A DNA stretch of 58,924 bases from Nocardia abscessus NBRC 100374 (GTDB taxonomy: Bacteria > Actinomycetota > Actinomycetes > Mycobacteriales > Mycobacteriaceae), in contig NZ_BAFP01000267.1 in assembly GCF_000308455.1 (NCBI RefSeq), forward strand, positions 1-58,924. Reading direction: 5' to 3'. Shown here piece after piece: positions 17,492 to 26,744 of the stretch (position 1 is its first letter; each line of letters opens with the position of its first letter). Below the pieces are notes generated by a model that saw only the letters and a program-made list of their open reading frames with translations, searched no databases and was not told where the DNA came from. The position numbers were made by a program, and so were the translations under genes.

Positions 17492-17785
17492 ATGAGAGAC
17501 AAGACATCCGCCCAGCCCTACCATGCCAAGCCCGGCGAAAGCCTCGCGGACCCATACAACATCCCCGGTATAGTGCTGTTCCTCGCCGGGGTGGTGATCC
17601 CGGCCTCCACAATCACCGCGGCTGGCAACGGGTTCACCGGCTGGGTCGTCCTCGGTGGCACTGCCACCACACTGTGCTTCCTCGCCAGCGTCACGCTGTT
17701 GCGTCTCGAGCACGAACGCCTACGCCGGCTTGCCCAACGCCCCTCCCCGGTCCGGACCGAAAGGCAGCCGCAGAGCCCCGCCTGA
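17492..17785 (+). CDS. UsfY-like small membrane protein
   Basis: The 97-residue protein has an AGAGGAA ribosome-binding site before ATG 17492. Two transmembrane segments are seen: GIVLFLAGVVIPASTITAA at about 26-44 and a second at about 51-69. These are followed by LRLEHERLRR and a charged tail. The layout (AGESL-like start, two helices, LEH-R-RW motif) resembles mycobacterial UsfY, a protein of unknown function encoded near sigF. Assignment is by eye and moderate. It lies between the broken USP and an SRPBCC-like gene and may share their hypoxic control. Confidence 0.55.
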   Translation: MRDKTSAQPYHAKPGESLADPYNIPGIVLFLAGVVIPASTITAAGNGFTGWVVLGGTATTLCFLASVTLLRLEHERLRRLAQRPSPVRTERQPQSPA

Positions 17786-17915
17786 GCAGCCGGTCGACGT
17801 ATGTCGAGGGCCCTATGACTACGCCGAGTTCGGACCGGGGTCAGCATCCGCACGGCGTTGCAGGCGGGTGCACCTGTTGCCATTCCACCCGCCATTGCGG
17901 GCCGATTGACCCTCC

Positions 17916-17935
17916 TATGGGACTGAGATGTCGTT
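17916..17935 (+). promoter_or_regulatory. weak DevR-like box
   Basis: TATGGGACTGAGATGTCGTT has a good left half (GGGACT) and a poor right half compared with the DevR consensus GGGACTWWAGTCCC. It lies 63 bp upstream of the SRPBCC-like start at 17998, the expected distance. Confidence 0.35.
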
Positions 17936-17997
17936 GGACACCGATAACAGCCTTCGACGTACACGCCCGCAGGGACCGTGACGGAAGGATGCACGAT

Positions 17998-18678
17998 ATG
18001 CGATGGACCGTTCCCGTGGTGGTGACAGCTGCCGCGGCGCTCGTCCTGCGGCACCGGATGTTGCGCTGGGGTGCCACCCGGGCAGAGGCGGCGGCCGAGT
18101 ATCCCGGCGACATGCTGATACCTGACCCCACGGCCTGTTCGACCATGGCCACAACGCTCGAGGCACCTCCGCAGGCTGTCTGGTGCTGGCTGGTACAGAT
18201 GGGCGCTGACCGCGCCGGCTGGTACAGCTGGGATCGTCTCGACAATGGCGGTCGGCCGAGCTCGGTGCGGATCGTGCCGGAATGGCAGAAATTGCGGGAA
18301 GGGGACCGAGTCGATGCGACGGTCGGCGGCCGCACCTATTTTACTGTGGCGATCGCCGATCCCCCGACGACGTTGGTGTTGCGCAGCGATCTCGCGTTGC
18401 CAAGCGGACGCCCCTTCGACCCGCGCGGACCACTTCCCCGCATGTTCACTCGAGGTGTGTGGGGCTTCCACCTCACCGAACTACCCGGTAGACGCACTCG
18501 TCTGGTAGTACGAACCATCGGGCGCGATGCGCCCTGTCCGGTGATGGCGGTGGCAGACTTTCTGTTCGGCCAGCCCGCTCATCTGATCATGCAAGCGCGG
18601 CAGTTCGCCAACCTGCGCCGCCGCATCCGGGCCGACGAGGACACTGCGTACTTCGCAGATACAACAGCGCCATCATGA
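17998..18678 (+). CDS. SRPBCC-like protein with N-terminal hydrophobic segment
   Basis: The protein has 226 residues from ATG 17998, chosen for GGAAGG nine bases upstream. An N-terminal hydrophobic helix (WTVPVVVTAAAALVL) could anchor it. The body contains the SRPBCC-like pattern seen also in the paralogue at 28373: APPQAVWCWLVQMGADRAGW, SWDRLDN, then WGFHLTELPG. Function is unknown; family members bind hydrophobic ligands. The frame is open upstream to 17815, where an ATG after GAGGG would add a Cys/His-rich leader (GGCTCCHSTRHCGPIDPP). The longer form cannot be excluded. Confidence 0.65.
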   Translation: MRWTVPVVVTAAAALVLRHRMLRWGATRAEAAAEYPGDMLIPDPTACSTMATTLEAPPQAVWCWLVQMGADRAGWYSWDRLDNGGRPSSVRIVPEWQKLREGDRVDATVGGRTYFTVAIADPPTTLVLRSDLALPSGRPFDPRGPLPRMFTRGVWGFHLTELPGRRTRLVVRTIGRDAPCPVMAVADFLFGQPAHLIMQARQFANLRRRIRADEDTAYFADTTAPS

Positions 18679-18700
18679 CCAATCGGTATGGTCCGGTCGC

Positions 18701-18945
18701 TCATTGCCGAGCGTCTCCCACCGGCCTCGGCAGGCAATTCCGGGCGTGAGCGATGGCGTCGGGAGTGTGCTCGAAGATGTGGCGTGCTCCGCCGGAGGGC
18801 AGCGCTCCGATGGCGGTGAGGCGACGGCGATGGTCGTCGCGCAGGCCGGACATGAGAACCGTGATGTGGTGGTGTTCGAGTTTGGCGATGGCGTCTTTGA
18901 GCACGATCGCGCCGGTGGTGTCGAGCGCGGTGACGCGACGCCGAA
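18701..18945 (-). pseudogene. SulP-type transporter fragment, STAS-domain tail
   Basis: The minus frame reads VTALDTTGAIVLKDAIAKLE, HHITVLMSGLRDDH, then ARHIFEHTPDAIAHARNCL. This is the C-terminal half of a STAS domain, as at the end of SulP anion transporters. Sequence before VTALD is lost. The break coincides with the 5' break of the devS remnant on the opposite strand, near 18931-18940. Confidence 0.7.
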
Positions 18946-20451
18946 TACGGCGCACTCGGCGTCCGAGAAACCGACGAAACCAGCACTCAACTCGCCGAGT
19001 TCGTCTACGAAGGCATCGATGACCGCACTCGCGTCATGATCGGCGACCTCCCACGCGGGCACGGTGTGCTCGGACTTCTCATCGAAGAACCCAAACCGCT
19101 ACGACTGACCAGAATCGCCGACCATCCCGCCTCGGTCGGTTTTCCGGCACATCACCCGCCCATGCACACCTTCCTCGGGGTCCCGGTCAAAGTGCGCGAG
19201 GAAGTATTCGGCAACCTCTACCTGACCGAAAAGGCGGGCGGACAGGAGTTCACCGAAGACGACGAGGTCGTGGTCCAAGCATTGGCCGCCGCAGCAGGTA
19301 TCGCCATCGAAAACGCCCGGCTCTATGAACAATCCAGAATCCGGCAACTATGGCTCGAAGCCATACGGGACGTAGCCACCGAACTACTGGCCGGCGGCGA
19401 GCCAGAGGAAGTCCTGCAATTCGTCGCCGAACGCGCACTGAAACTGACCGACTCGGCGATCACCTTCCTCGCTCTGCCCGAGGATCCCGACATTCCGCAC
19501 AACGAAGTTACCGAACTTCTTGTTGTCGCCGCCGCCGGGCCGGATTCGGAAGCGATGCGCTATCGACCCGTACCGGTCGACGGATCATATGTGGGCAGAG
19601 CGTTCCGGGAAGGACGACCGGTCTCAGTGGACGAGCGGCTCGCTGACACATTCGCCGCCGCCGCTCCGGAGACGGGCCCAGCTTTGATCCTCCCGCTGCG
19701 TGCGCGGGGCTCGGTCATCGGTGTACTCGCCTCGCTGCGGCCAGCGGCAGCGCCGCCGCTCGATACCGCCACGCAGGCCATGATGGCGGCCTTCGCCGAT
19801 CAGGCGGCCCTTGCCCTGCAGTTGGCCGACACCCAGCGTCGGATGCGTGAGCTCGATATCCTCTCCGACCGTGACCGCATCGCCCGCGGCCTGCACGACC
19901 ACGTGATTCAGCGGCTGTTCGCGGTGGGTCTGGCCCTGCAGGGTACGGCGCAGCGGGCACGTGTGCCGGAAATCAAATCTCGGCTGACGGACACCATCGA
20001 CGACGTGCAAAGCATCGTTCAGGACATTCGCCATTCGATTTTCGACCTGCAGAGCAACACGACGGCGGATTCGTCGAAGTACCGGAAACATCTGCATGGC
20101 ATCGTGGTCGATATGACCGCCGAAACCGGGTTGCGGACCACCGTCCGGCTCGCCGGACCGGTCACCGTTCTGGCACCACCACTGTCCGACGACGTCGAAG
20201 CAGTTCTGCGAGAGGCGCTGAGCAATGTGGTGCGGCATGCGGCCGCGAGTACTGTGGCGGTCGAATTGCACGTCAAGGATGACGTCACCATCGAGGTGAC
20301 CGATGACGGCGCGGGCATCCCGGACGACATCTCCCGCCGCAGCGGCCTGGCGAACTTGGCCACGCGGGCGGAGAACGCCTGCGGCAGCTTCAGCATCACC
20401 AACCGGCCCGAAGGCGGCGCCGTGCTGCGCTGGGCAGTCCCGCTGCCGTGA
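18937..20451 (+). pseudogene. devS: DevS/DosS-type sensor histidine kinase, 5' truncated
   Basis: Homology starts abruptly at DAEYGALGVRETDETSTQ (18937), inside the first GAF domain, just after an in-frame TGA (18931-18933). It then continues intact: HHPPMHTFLGVPV (the segment holding the heme-ligand His in DevS), a second GAF domain, the phosphoacceptor box DRIARGLHDHVIQRLFAVGL at about 19865-19924, and an HATPase_c domain ending WAVPLP. The first internal ATG is at 19036 (471 codons) and has no ribosome-binding site. DevS proteins are about 570-580 residues, so the N-terminus and part of GAF-A are missing. The natural partner would be DevR, encoded 14 kb away. Confidence 0.75.
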
Positions 20452-20553
20452 CCGGTACCGGCCCCGCGCCGAACAGCAAGGCGGCGACGAGCTTCGGCGG
20501 AGGGACCAACTCTTCGTCCATGGCAGGCACTGGCCTATCATTCGGCCACGGGG

Positions 20554-21042
20554 TCAGGTCCTCATCGAGGTGGAGAGACGCTCGTGCACTTCTGTTGGGG
20601 GAGCGATCAGTTCAACTCCGGTGACCAGTGTGGGTTCGATCGTGATCACGCGGTCCATGGCGTGATCCACCCAGGGCCGAAGGCGCCGGGTGTATTCGGC
20701 GATCAACTCGGGGTCGGTGACGGGCCGCGCGAGGCCGGTGACCACCACCGACCAGCCCAAGCGGTCTATGGGATCGATGTCGTCCACCTCATAGGCGACC
20801 ACCACTGATCGGTCTGCGCGCACGGAACCAGCCAATCCCGAGCCGAGCGCGGTGCGCACGACTATCGAGCTGCCATCGATCACCAGGTGGTTCACCGGAC
20901 GAATCGCAGGCAACGCATCGCGGGTGAAAACGATCCGCCCGAAGGGCGCACTCGCCACCAGTCGCATCGCCTCGGCCCGATCGATTTCGACGCTGATCCG
21001 AGGCGGCCGATCATCGCTCTCCGGCACGCGGTCTGACCACAT
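20554..21042 (-). CDS. pyridoxamine 5'-phosphate oxidase family flavoprotein
   Basis: The protein has 162 residues from ATG 21042 (GTGGGAGAG lies just before); upstream ATGs at 21075 and 21132 would add a poorly conserved leader. It shows the split-barrel flavin-binding pattern: RLVASAPFGRIVFT, ALPAIRPVNHLV, SVVVAYEVDDID and GWSVVVTGLA. Similar FMN- or F420-binding proteins belong to mycobacterial dormancy regulons. It lies downstream of a USP on the same strand (117-bp gap) and converges with the devS remnant. The exact cofactor and substrate are unknown. Confidence 0.75.
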   Translation of the reverse strand: MWSDRVPESDDRPPRISVEIDRAEAMRLVASAPFGRIVFTRDALPAIRPVNHLVIDGSSIVVRTALGSGLAGSVRADRSVVVAYEVDDIDPIDRLGWSVVVTGLARPVTDPELIAEYTRRLRPWVDHAMDRVITIEPTLVTGVELIAPPTEVHERLSTSMRT

Positions 21043-21159
21043 CTCTCCCACTCTCGATTTGGATTTGCCTTCCATGGCACCAGCGGAATCCGTGCTCGCA
21101 CAGGGGCGAATGTCCTCACCGCCGCAGACCAAAGCCCCGCCGTCGGTGCGGAACGAAGC

Positions 21160-22113
21160 TCAGTGACGGCTGCCGGCCCGCTTCCCGCGCAGGTCATCAA
21201 GCGGATGAACGACCATCACCGGGCACGACGCGTGCCGCACCAAGGTGTTGGCCGTTGAGCCGAGCAGCATGCCTGCGAATCCACCGCGCCCGCGGCTGCC
21301 CACGACCAGCAACTGCGCGACCTTCGACCAGCTCAGCAGATGCGGAGCCGGCGCGGAGACCTCTACCTTCTCGGCGACCCGGACTTCCGGGAATTTCTCC
21401 CGCCAGCCCGCCAGGCGCTCGGCGAGAATCACCCGCTCGACGTTGTCGAGGTCGATCTCACCCAAGCTGGTGTGACCGGCGAACCGGCCGGAGTTCCAAT
21501 CGCTCCAGACATGCACGGCGACGAGTTCGGCTCCGCGTTCGGCCGCTTCGGTGAACGCCGCCGCGATCGCCGCCTCACCGACCGGGCTACCGTCCACGCC
21601 GAGGACGACCGGGCCCGAAGCGTGCGTCGTGGCATCGGCGTCGGAGTCGGCGCGAACGACAACGACCGTACCGTGCGCGTGAGCGGTCACGGCCAATAGC
21701 GTGGAACCCAGATGGGTGAACGTTCCAGCGTTGCCGGTCGCGCCGATCACGACCGCATACGCCTCGGCGCTGTGCTCGATCAGCAGTTGCCTACCGGTGT
21801 CGGTGGTCGCACGAGCCGAGACACGCAGCTCCGGCGCGATCGAGCGGGCCAGGCGTTCGGCCCGGGCGACCACTTCCCTGCCCTGTTCGCGCACAGCGTC
21901 GATGACCGATGGAACGATCACCTCGTAGTCACCCAGGATCCAGCTGTTCCCCACCAGATCCATGCCGTGAAGGATCTCGAGTTCCCGTCCGCGTTCAGCC
22001 GCGAACTGGGCCGCCCACCGCACGGCGGTCCACGACCCGTCCGAACCGTCCACCCCGACGACGACCTTCGCCGTAGCGATGTGATGCGGGTCGTCGAATC
22101 GCTGGTCTGTCAT
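21160..22113 (-). CDS. tandem-domain universal stress protein
   Basis: The 317-residue protein starts at ATG 22113, with TTCGGAGG upstream. Two USP domains are visible: VVVGVDGSDGSWTAVRWAA near residue 16 and VVLGVDGSPVGEAAIAAAF near 165. The ATP-binding loop of domain 2 is VVGSRGRGGFAGMLLGSTAN, with the closing motif SCPVMVVHP. Such proteins bind ATP and act in hypoxic or stationary survival. A degenerate DevR box lies 84-97 bp upstream. It is followed by the PPOX flavoprotein on the same strand. Confidence 0.9.
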   Translation of the reverse strand: MTDQRFDDPHHIATAKVVVGVDGSDGSWTAVRWAAQFAAERGRELEILHGMDLVGNSWILGDYEVIVPSVIDAVREQGREVVARAERLARSIAPELRVSARATTDTGRQLLIEHSAEAYAVVIGATGNAGTFTHLGSTLLAVTAHAHGTVVVVRADSDADATTHASGPVVLGVDGSPVGEAAIAAAFTEAAERGAELVAVHVWSDWNSGRFAGHTSLGEIDLDNVERVILAERLAGWREKFPEVRVAEKVEVSAPAPHLLSWSKVAQLLVVGSRGRGGFAGMLLGSTANTLVRHASCPVMVVHPLDDLRGKRAGSRH

Positions 22114-22196
22114 GAGAACCTCCGAACTCGTGGATCGTATGGCGACTCTGCCGAGCACCGCCTCCCAACGGTATGAGCGGCATCTCAGGCAGGCCA

Positions 22197-22210
22197 GGTT
22201 CCAATGTCCC
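22197..22210 (-). promoter_or_regulatory. weak DevR-like box
   Basis: On the minus strand GGGACATTGGAACC keeps the GGGAC half and TT centre of the DevR consensus but has a poor right half. Distance to the USP start at 22113 is suitable. Confidence 0.3.
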
Positions 22211-22284
22211 GCGAGTGCACCGGCCGTTCGTCCCGATCGTGGCGGCGTTTCGACTCTCTGCGGCGAGACACCATCCATCCGCCC

Positions 22285-22479
22285 CTCCGGTGCACCTGCG
22301 TGGCGAGGGCCGCGCACTCGGCCGTGTCCCCGGCCGGATCGTCGTCATCGCCGTGGACGGCATGCCTGGATCTGGGTGTCGGCTTGTCTGAGCCGGTTGC
22401 CGCCGCTGTTCCACACGCGGTCGAAACCGTCATCACGGAATTGCGCAGGGCCGAGCCGACGAATCGGCTCCGGAAGTAG
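22285..22479 (+). pseudogene. remnant of a hydrogenase maturation protease (C-terminus)
   Basis: A forward frame reads GRVPGRIVVIAVDG, and after a one-base shift CLDLGVGLSEPVAAAVPHAV, then ETVITELRR to TAG 22477-22479. This pattern (P-R-VVV-G, then D-G-GLS-PVAAAV) is typical of the end of HyaD/HycI-type proteases that trim the [NiFe]-hydrogenase large subunit. Only the last third remains, and it is frameshifted. It suggests that hydrogenase genes, often part of hypoxic regulons in relatives, once stood here. Confidence 0.45.
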
Positions 22480-22541
22480 ATCAGGTCAGTGCTTCTCGGG
22501 GCACCGGATGTGGCCTGGGTTCGGCGATGGTCGGTCCGCCG

Positions 22542-23444
22542 TCACCTCGAACGGACGACGATCATCGGCACGTCTATCGAGTGCAGCAGCACCTTGCTGG
22601 TCGACCCCAGCACCGCGCTCGCGAATCCGCCTCGACCGTGCGTGCCCACTACCACCAGTTGCGTATTCGCCGACTCTTCCAGCAGGGACCGTGCCGGGCG
22701 ATCCGCGGTGACGATGCGCAGCACGGCGACGTCCGGGTAGCGTTCGCTCCAGCCCGCGAGATTCTCTGCCAGCACCGCCTCCGCCGATTCGCGGGCGCCG
22801 TTCCATCCTCGGACGGGCACGTCCAGACCGCTCGTGTCGCTCCATGCGTGCAGCGCCACCAGGTCCACTTTCCGCCGCGACGCCTCCTCGAACGCGAGCT
22901 CGACGGCGGGCACGCTGTTGGCGGTGCCGTCGACGCCGACGAGCACCGGTTGACGGGCTGATACGGCGTCGATCGCGGAGATTCCGTGGATCACCGCGAC
23001 CGGGCAGTGCGCGTGGTGGGTGGTCGCGGTACTCACCGAACCGAGCAGGCCCCGCTGGAACGCGCCGAGCCCCCTGCTACCGACCACAAGCATCCGCACC
23101 TGCGCGGAACGCTCGATGAGTAGCGGGATGACCAGTTCGAAGCTCACCTCGGTGGTGATCGCGGGCTCGTCGCCCGGCGAAGCTGTGCGCGCCACCCGCG
23201 CAGCCTCGGTGAGGATGCGTTCGCCGTCCCTGCGCATCCATTCCAGGTCGGCCTCGCCCATCGAGATGCCGGGCCCGAAACCGGTGGGTACAGCCATGGA
23301 GGTGATGATGTGCAGCGCGCAATGGTGCAGGGCTGCTTCGGCGGCCGCCCAGGCCACCGCTTGATACGAACTGGGCGACCCGTCCACCGCTGCCAGGATC
23401 GACGAGTTCGGTGGTGCGAGGCGCGAAGACCTTTCGGTAGACAT
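22542..23444 (-). CDS. tandem-domain universal stress protein
   Basis: The 300-residue protein from ATG 23444 has GAAAGGAAG just upstream. Domain 1 begins SILAAVDGSPSSYQAVAWAA, with ATP loop VVGSRGLGAFQRGLLGSVST. Domain 2 begins PVLVGVDGTANSVPAVELAF, with loop VVGTHGRGGFASAVLGSTSK. Both domains look intact. It sits between the hydrogenase-protease remnant and the SulP transporter, on the same strand as both the neighbouring USP and SulP. Confidence 0.9.
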   Translation of the reverse strand: MSTERSSRLAPPNSSILAAVDGSPSSYQAVAWAAAEAALHHCALHIITSMAVPTGFGPGISMGEADLEWMRRDGERILTEAARVARTASPGDEPAITTEVSFELVIPLLIERSAQVRMLVVGSRGLGAFQRGLLGSVSTATTHHAHCPVAVIHGISAIDAVSARQPVLVGVDGTANSVPAVELAFEEASRRKVDLVALHAWSDTSGLDVPVRGWNGARESAEAVLAENLAGWSERYPDVAVLRIVTADRPARSLLEESANTQLVVVGTHGRGGFASAVLGSTSKVLLHSIDVPMIVVRSR

Positions 23445-23617
23445 GCCAACTTCCTTTCAAGGCTGCGTTCACTACCGCGTATGCGGGTCGGCCGAGTCCA
23501 CCATCCGTCCAGCGGAATGATCACGCTTTCGGACATCGCCGTTTCACCTTCTTCCGACGGTGGGTGCCGTCAGCTTCGAGGATCGCGCCTCGGACGGCTC
23601 ATCGGCAGAGACGAAAG

Positions 23618-25325
23618 TCATTCACCGGACGGGACGTCGGCCCCTGTATCCCGTGCCTCGTAGAACGCTTTCACCGCGGTCGGCAGTGTCGGATACAGGT
23701 GCCGTTCGCCGATTCTCGAGGTCAGGCCAGAAGCGTCCAGTGCGTCGCGCAGGTCATGCTTGACCCGAGCCATGGCGAAAACGATTCCCTTGCCAGATAG
23801 TTCGGCCCTGAGTTGTTCCACCGCGTCCAATGCGGTCAGGTCGACCTCTACGTTGGCCTCGGCGTTGAGCACGAACCAGCGCACCGGCGTTTCCCCGCGT
23901 TCGGCGCTCGAGCCCACTGCCGCCAGCGCTCTGCGACGGAAATCCTCCGCGTTGGCGAAACACAATGGCGCGTCGTATCGGTAGATCACCAGCCCTGGAA
24001 CGGGTTTAGCGGTGGGATAGTCGTCGATGTCGTGCATTCCCGCCACCCCGGAGACAAAGCCCAAAATCGCGTCGTGGGCGCGGGCGATCCTGCGCAGTAA
24101 ATCGAAGATCGACAGCGCGATCGCGACGAGCACGCCGTAGAGCACGCCGAGGCCGAGCACCGCGACGAGGGTCGCGAGCGCCAACTCGCTGCGCCGGAAT
24201 CGTGCGAGACGTCGGAACTCCGCAAGGTTGATCAGCCGCAGCGCCGCGCAGATGACCAGCGCCCCCAGCGCCGCGGCCGGAAAGGCTGCGAGGATGCCGC
24301 GTGCCCCGAGCAGTACCGCCAGCACACCCCCGAGGGTGACGAGTGAATACAGCTGGGTGCGAGCGCCCATGGCGTCGGCGATGGTGGTCCTGCTGCCCGA
24401 ACAGCTCACCGGGAATCCGTGCAGCAGCCCGGCCGTGAGGTTGGTGGCGCCGAGGGCCGCGAGTTCGGTGTTGGCCTCAACCCGGTCGCCGTGGCGGGCC
24501 GCGAAAGCCCGGGCAGTCAGAACACAGTCGGAGAATCCGACCACCGCGATGCCGATCGCGGGCAGGATCAGAGCAGCGAGGTCGTTCATGGCGACCGAAC
24601 TCAGACCCGGCGCGGGAATACCAGCGGGGATCGCGCCGATCAACCGGATACCGAAACGGTCCAACGACAACACCGTGACCACAGCGGTCGCCAACAAGAC
24701 CGCGATCAGCGGCCCGGGGACGCGAGGAGCCCGCCAGGCCAGCACCAGGAGCACGGTCAGAACCGTTGCCGCCAGCCAGAAGGTGGGCCAGTGCCAGTCA
24801 CCCCAGGTTGTCGGTGAACGAACGCAATTCCGCGAGAACGGATTTCCCCTCCACTGGCACTCCGGTCACCGCTGAGAGTTGACCCACGATCATGATCCCC
24901 GCGGTCCCCGCGAGGTACCCGACCAGGACCGGTTTCGACAACAGATCCGCCAGTACTCCCAATCGAACGGCCGCAGCGGCCAGAGCCAGCACACCGACCA
25001 GCATCGCGAGCGCTGCCGCCAGCGCGGCGTACCGAGCGGGGTCACCCATCGCCAGTGGAGCCAGCGCGACGGCGGTCAGCAGCGCAGTGGTCGACTCAGG
25101 TCCCACCGACAGCTGCCGCGAAGTCGCCAGCAGGCTGTAGACCGCCAGTGGTCCGATCGCCGCCCACAGGCCGGCCACAGGCGGCAACCCCGCGATGGTC
25201 GCATAGGCCATGACCTGCGGAACGAGGTAGGCGGCCACGGTGATACCCGCGAGCAGGTCCGATCGCAACCACGCCCGCTGGTATCCCTTGAACTGCCTCG
25301 ATGCCGGAAGCAAACGTGCCGGCAC
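23618..25325 (-). pseudogene. SulP-family anion transporter with STAS domain, frameshifted
   Basis: The first frame (25325-24798) gives the N-terminal SulP signature: GYQRAWLRSDLLAGITVAAY, LVPQVMAYATIAGLPPVAGL and several membrane helices, to SFTDNLG and then TGA. The second frame continues directly (GDWHWPTFWLAATVLTVLLV onward) through the remaining helices and a STAS domain (VPGLVIYRYDAPLCFANAED). Removing one G from the G4 run at 24801-24804 (minus strand) would restore one protein of about 569 residues, normal for SulP. The substrate (sulfate, bicarbonate or other anion) is uncertain. A good DevR box lies 72-91 bp upstream. Confidence 0.8.
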
Positions 25326-25396
25326 CGTTCCAGCATCGTCTACCGACCGCCAGGAAGTCGGCCGGAATCGAACTCTCAGACAAGGGGCACCACCAG

Positions 25397-25416
25397 CACA
25401 GGGCGAAGGTCCCAGC
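25397..25416 (-). promoter_or_regulatory. candidate DevR box upstream of SulP
   Basis: Minus-strand GCTGGGACCTTCGCCCTGTG contains GGGACCTTCGCCC, close to mycobacterial DevR/DosR sites. It ends 72 bp before the SulP start at 25325 and is the best DevR-like site in the window. Confidence 0.6.
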
Positions 25417-25734
25417 CTTCGGGCTCAGCCGCTCACACACGCGCCGCCGAACTCACCGATGCTCCGATCGCGACCGACATCGGTGTACGGGAATGGCTCG
25501 CCGACGCACTGCGACGACACGACCGGCCCGCTCATACCGCGCGAGCTGGACCGCGCTTGTGCATGAGCGGCCAGGATTGCTCACACCGAACTCGACGGCA
25601 TGATGCACCACGCCTGACGGCGCACCGACGCGAATACGTGCTCGGAGAAGTCTGGAAACGTCGGACAGTGACGGCAGCGAACCCTGCTGCGCCGTCGGGC
25701 GTAACCCGGGGCGTGCTGCCGAAGGACCTCAGCA
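25417..25734. other. intergenic region, possible coding remnant
   Basis: Between the SulP and USP DevR boxes a forward frame reads GVREWLADALRRHDRPAH (about 25480-25540), then breaks. Nearby frames give LIPRELDRACA and HTELDGMMHHA before a stop. This may be a decayed gene, but I cannot name the family. Confidence 0.25.
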
Positions 25735-25754
25735 TTCGGGACCAACGCCAGGCG
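25735..25754 (+). promoter_or_regulatory. candidate DevR box upstream of USP operon
   Basis: TTCGGGACCAACGCCAGGCG has a perfect left half (TTCGGGAC) and the GCC of the right half. It lies 66 bp upstream of the USP start at 25820. Confidence 0.5.
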
Positions 25755-25819
25755 TGTGCAAGCTCACCGATCCCTACTCTTCGAATACACAAGCATCGCC
25801 CTCCGAAGGGACGCCACGT

Positions 25820-26734
25820 ATGTCCGCCAGTCTCTCCGACAACCCGCACCACCTGGCATCCGCTGCGGTGGTCGTCGGTATCGACGGTTCCGAACATTCT
25901 GATCTGGCCGTGCAGTGGGCCGCCGAGACAGCCGCCCGCCGCGGACGCAGGCTGCTGATCGTGCACGGCCTCGACCTCGCGACCACCCAGGCCGTGTTCG
26001 GCATGTACGACCTGATCGTGCCCGCCGTCGCCCAGAGACTCCGCGAAGAAGGGACCGCACGATTGGCCTGTGCCGAGCGGCTGGCCCGCCGCGTCGATCC
26101 CGAACTGCGTGTCGACACCGAACTATCGCCTGCCCACCCGGCCACCCTGCTGATCGAGCGATCCGAATCCGCGCACCTCGTGGCACTCGGCGCCGGAGAA
26201 GGCGGCGAACTCGCCCACGTCGGCTCCACGCTGCTCGCGGTGACCGCCCACGGACACGGTGAGATCGTGGTCGTCCGCGACACCGGCAGTGAGCAACGCA
26301 TCCGCACCGACGGACCCGTCGTGGTCGGCGTGGACGGCAGCCCCGCCGCCGAAGCCGCAGTCGGCGCCGCCTTCGCCGAGGCCGACCTTCGTGGCTCTTC
26401 GCTCGTCGCGGTCCACGGGGCCGACGACTTCACCTTCCGTTCCGGGGCCGGCGCCATGGGACTGTTTCCGGCCCGGGAACTCGAGACCGCCGCACAACTC
26501 ATGCTCGCCGAGCAACTCGCAGGTTGGCAGGAGAAGTTTCCTGAAGTCCAGGTGACCCGCGAGGTCTCCATCGTCCGGACACGAAATCTGCTCACCGTAT
26601 GGTCGAAATCCGCGCAAGTGCTGGTGGTCGGCAGCCGGGGACGCGGCGGATTCCGGAGCCTGGTGCTCGGTTCCATCAGCAACTTCCTTGTCCAACATGC
26701 CCATTGCCCGGTCATGGTCGCCCACGAGGCCTAG
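25820..26734 (+). CDS. tandem-domain universal stress protein
   Basis: The 304-residue protein from ATG 25820 follows GAAGGGA. Domain 1 starts AVVVGIDGSEHSDLAVQWAA and has a degenerate ATP loop (LGAGEGGELAHVGSTLL). Domain 2 starts VVVGVDGSPAAEAAVGAAFA and has the full loop VVGSRGRGGFRSLVLGSISN. It is the first gene of a two-USP operon; the next start is 10 bp after its stop. The loss of glycines in domain 1 suggests only one nucleotide-binding site. Confidence 0.9.
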   Translation: MSASLSDNPHHLASAAVVVGIDGSEHSDLAVQWAAETAARRGRRLLIVHGLDLATTQAVFGMYDLIVPAVAQRLREEGTARLACAERLARRVDPELRVDTELSPAHPATLLIERSESAHLVALGAGEGGELAHVGSTLLAVTAHGHGEIVVVRDTGSEQRIRTDGPVVVGVDGSPAAEAAVGAAFAEADLRGSSLVAVHGADDFTFRSGAGAMGLFPARELETAAQLMLAEQLAGWQEKFPEVQVTREVSIVRTRNLLTVWSKSAQVLVVGSRGRGGFRSLVLGSISNFLVQHAHCPVMVAHEA

Positions 26735-26744
26735 AAGAGGAAAC

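Noticed and set aside
24790..24810. Programmed ribosomal frameshift in SulP (G4 run before TGA)
   Set aside because: No slippery heptamer and stimulatory structure are evident, and similar single-base breaks occur in unrelated genes, so indel or sequencing error is more likely.
24879..25958. Plus-strand open frame of 359 codons opposite SulP
   Set aside because: The product is Arg/Ser/Gln-rich and antisense to membrane helices of SulP; no ribosome-binding site or family.
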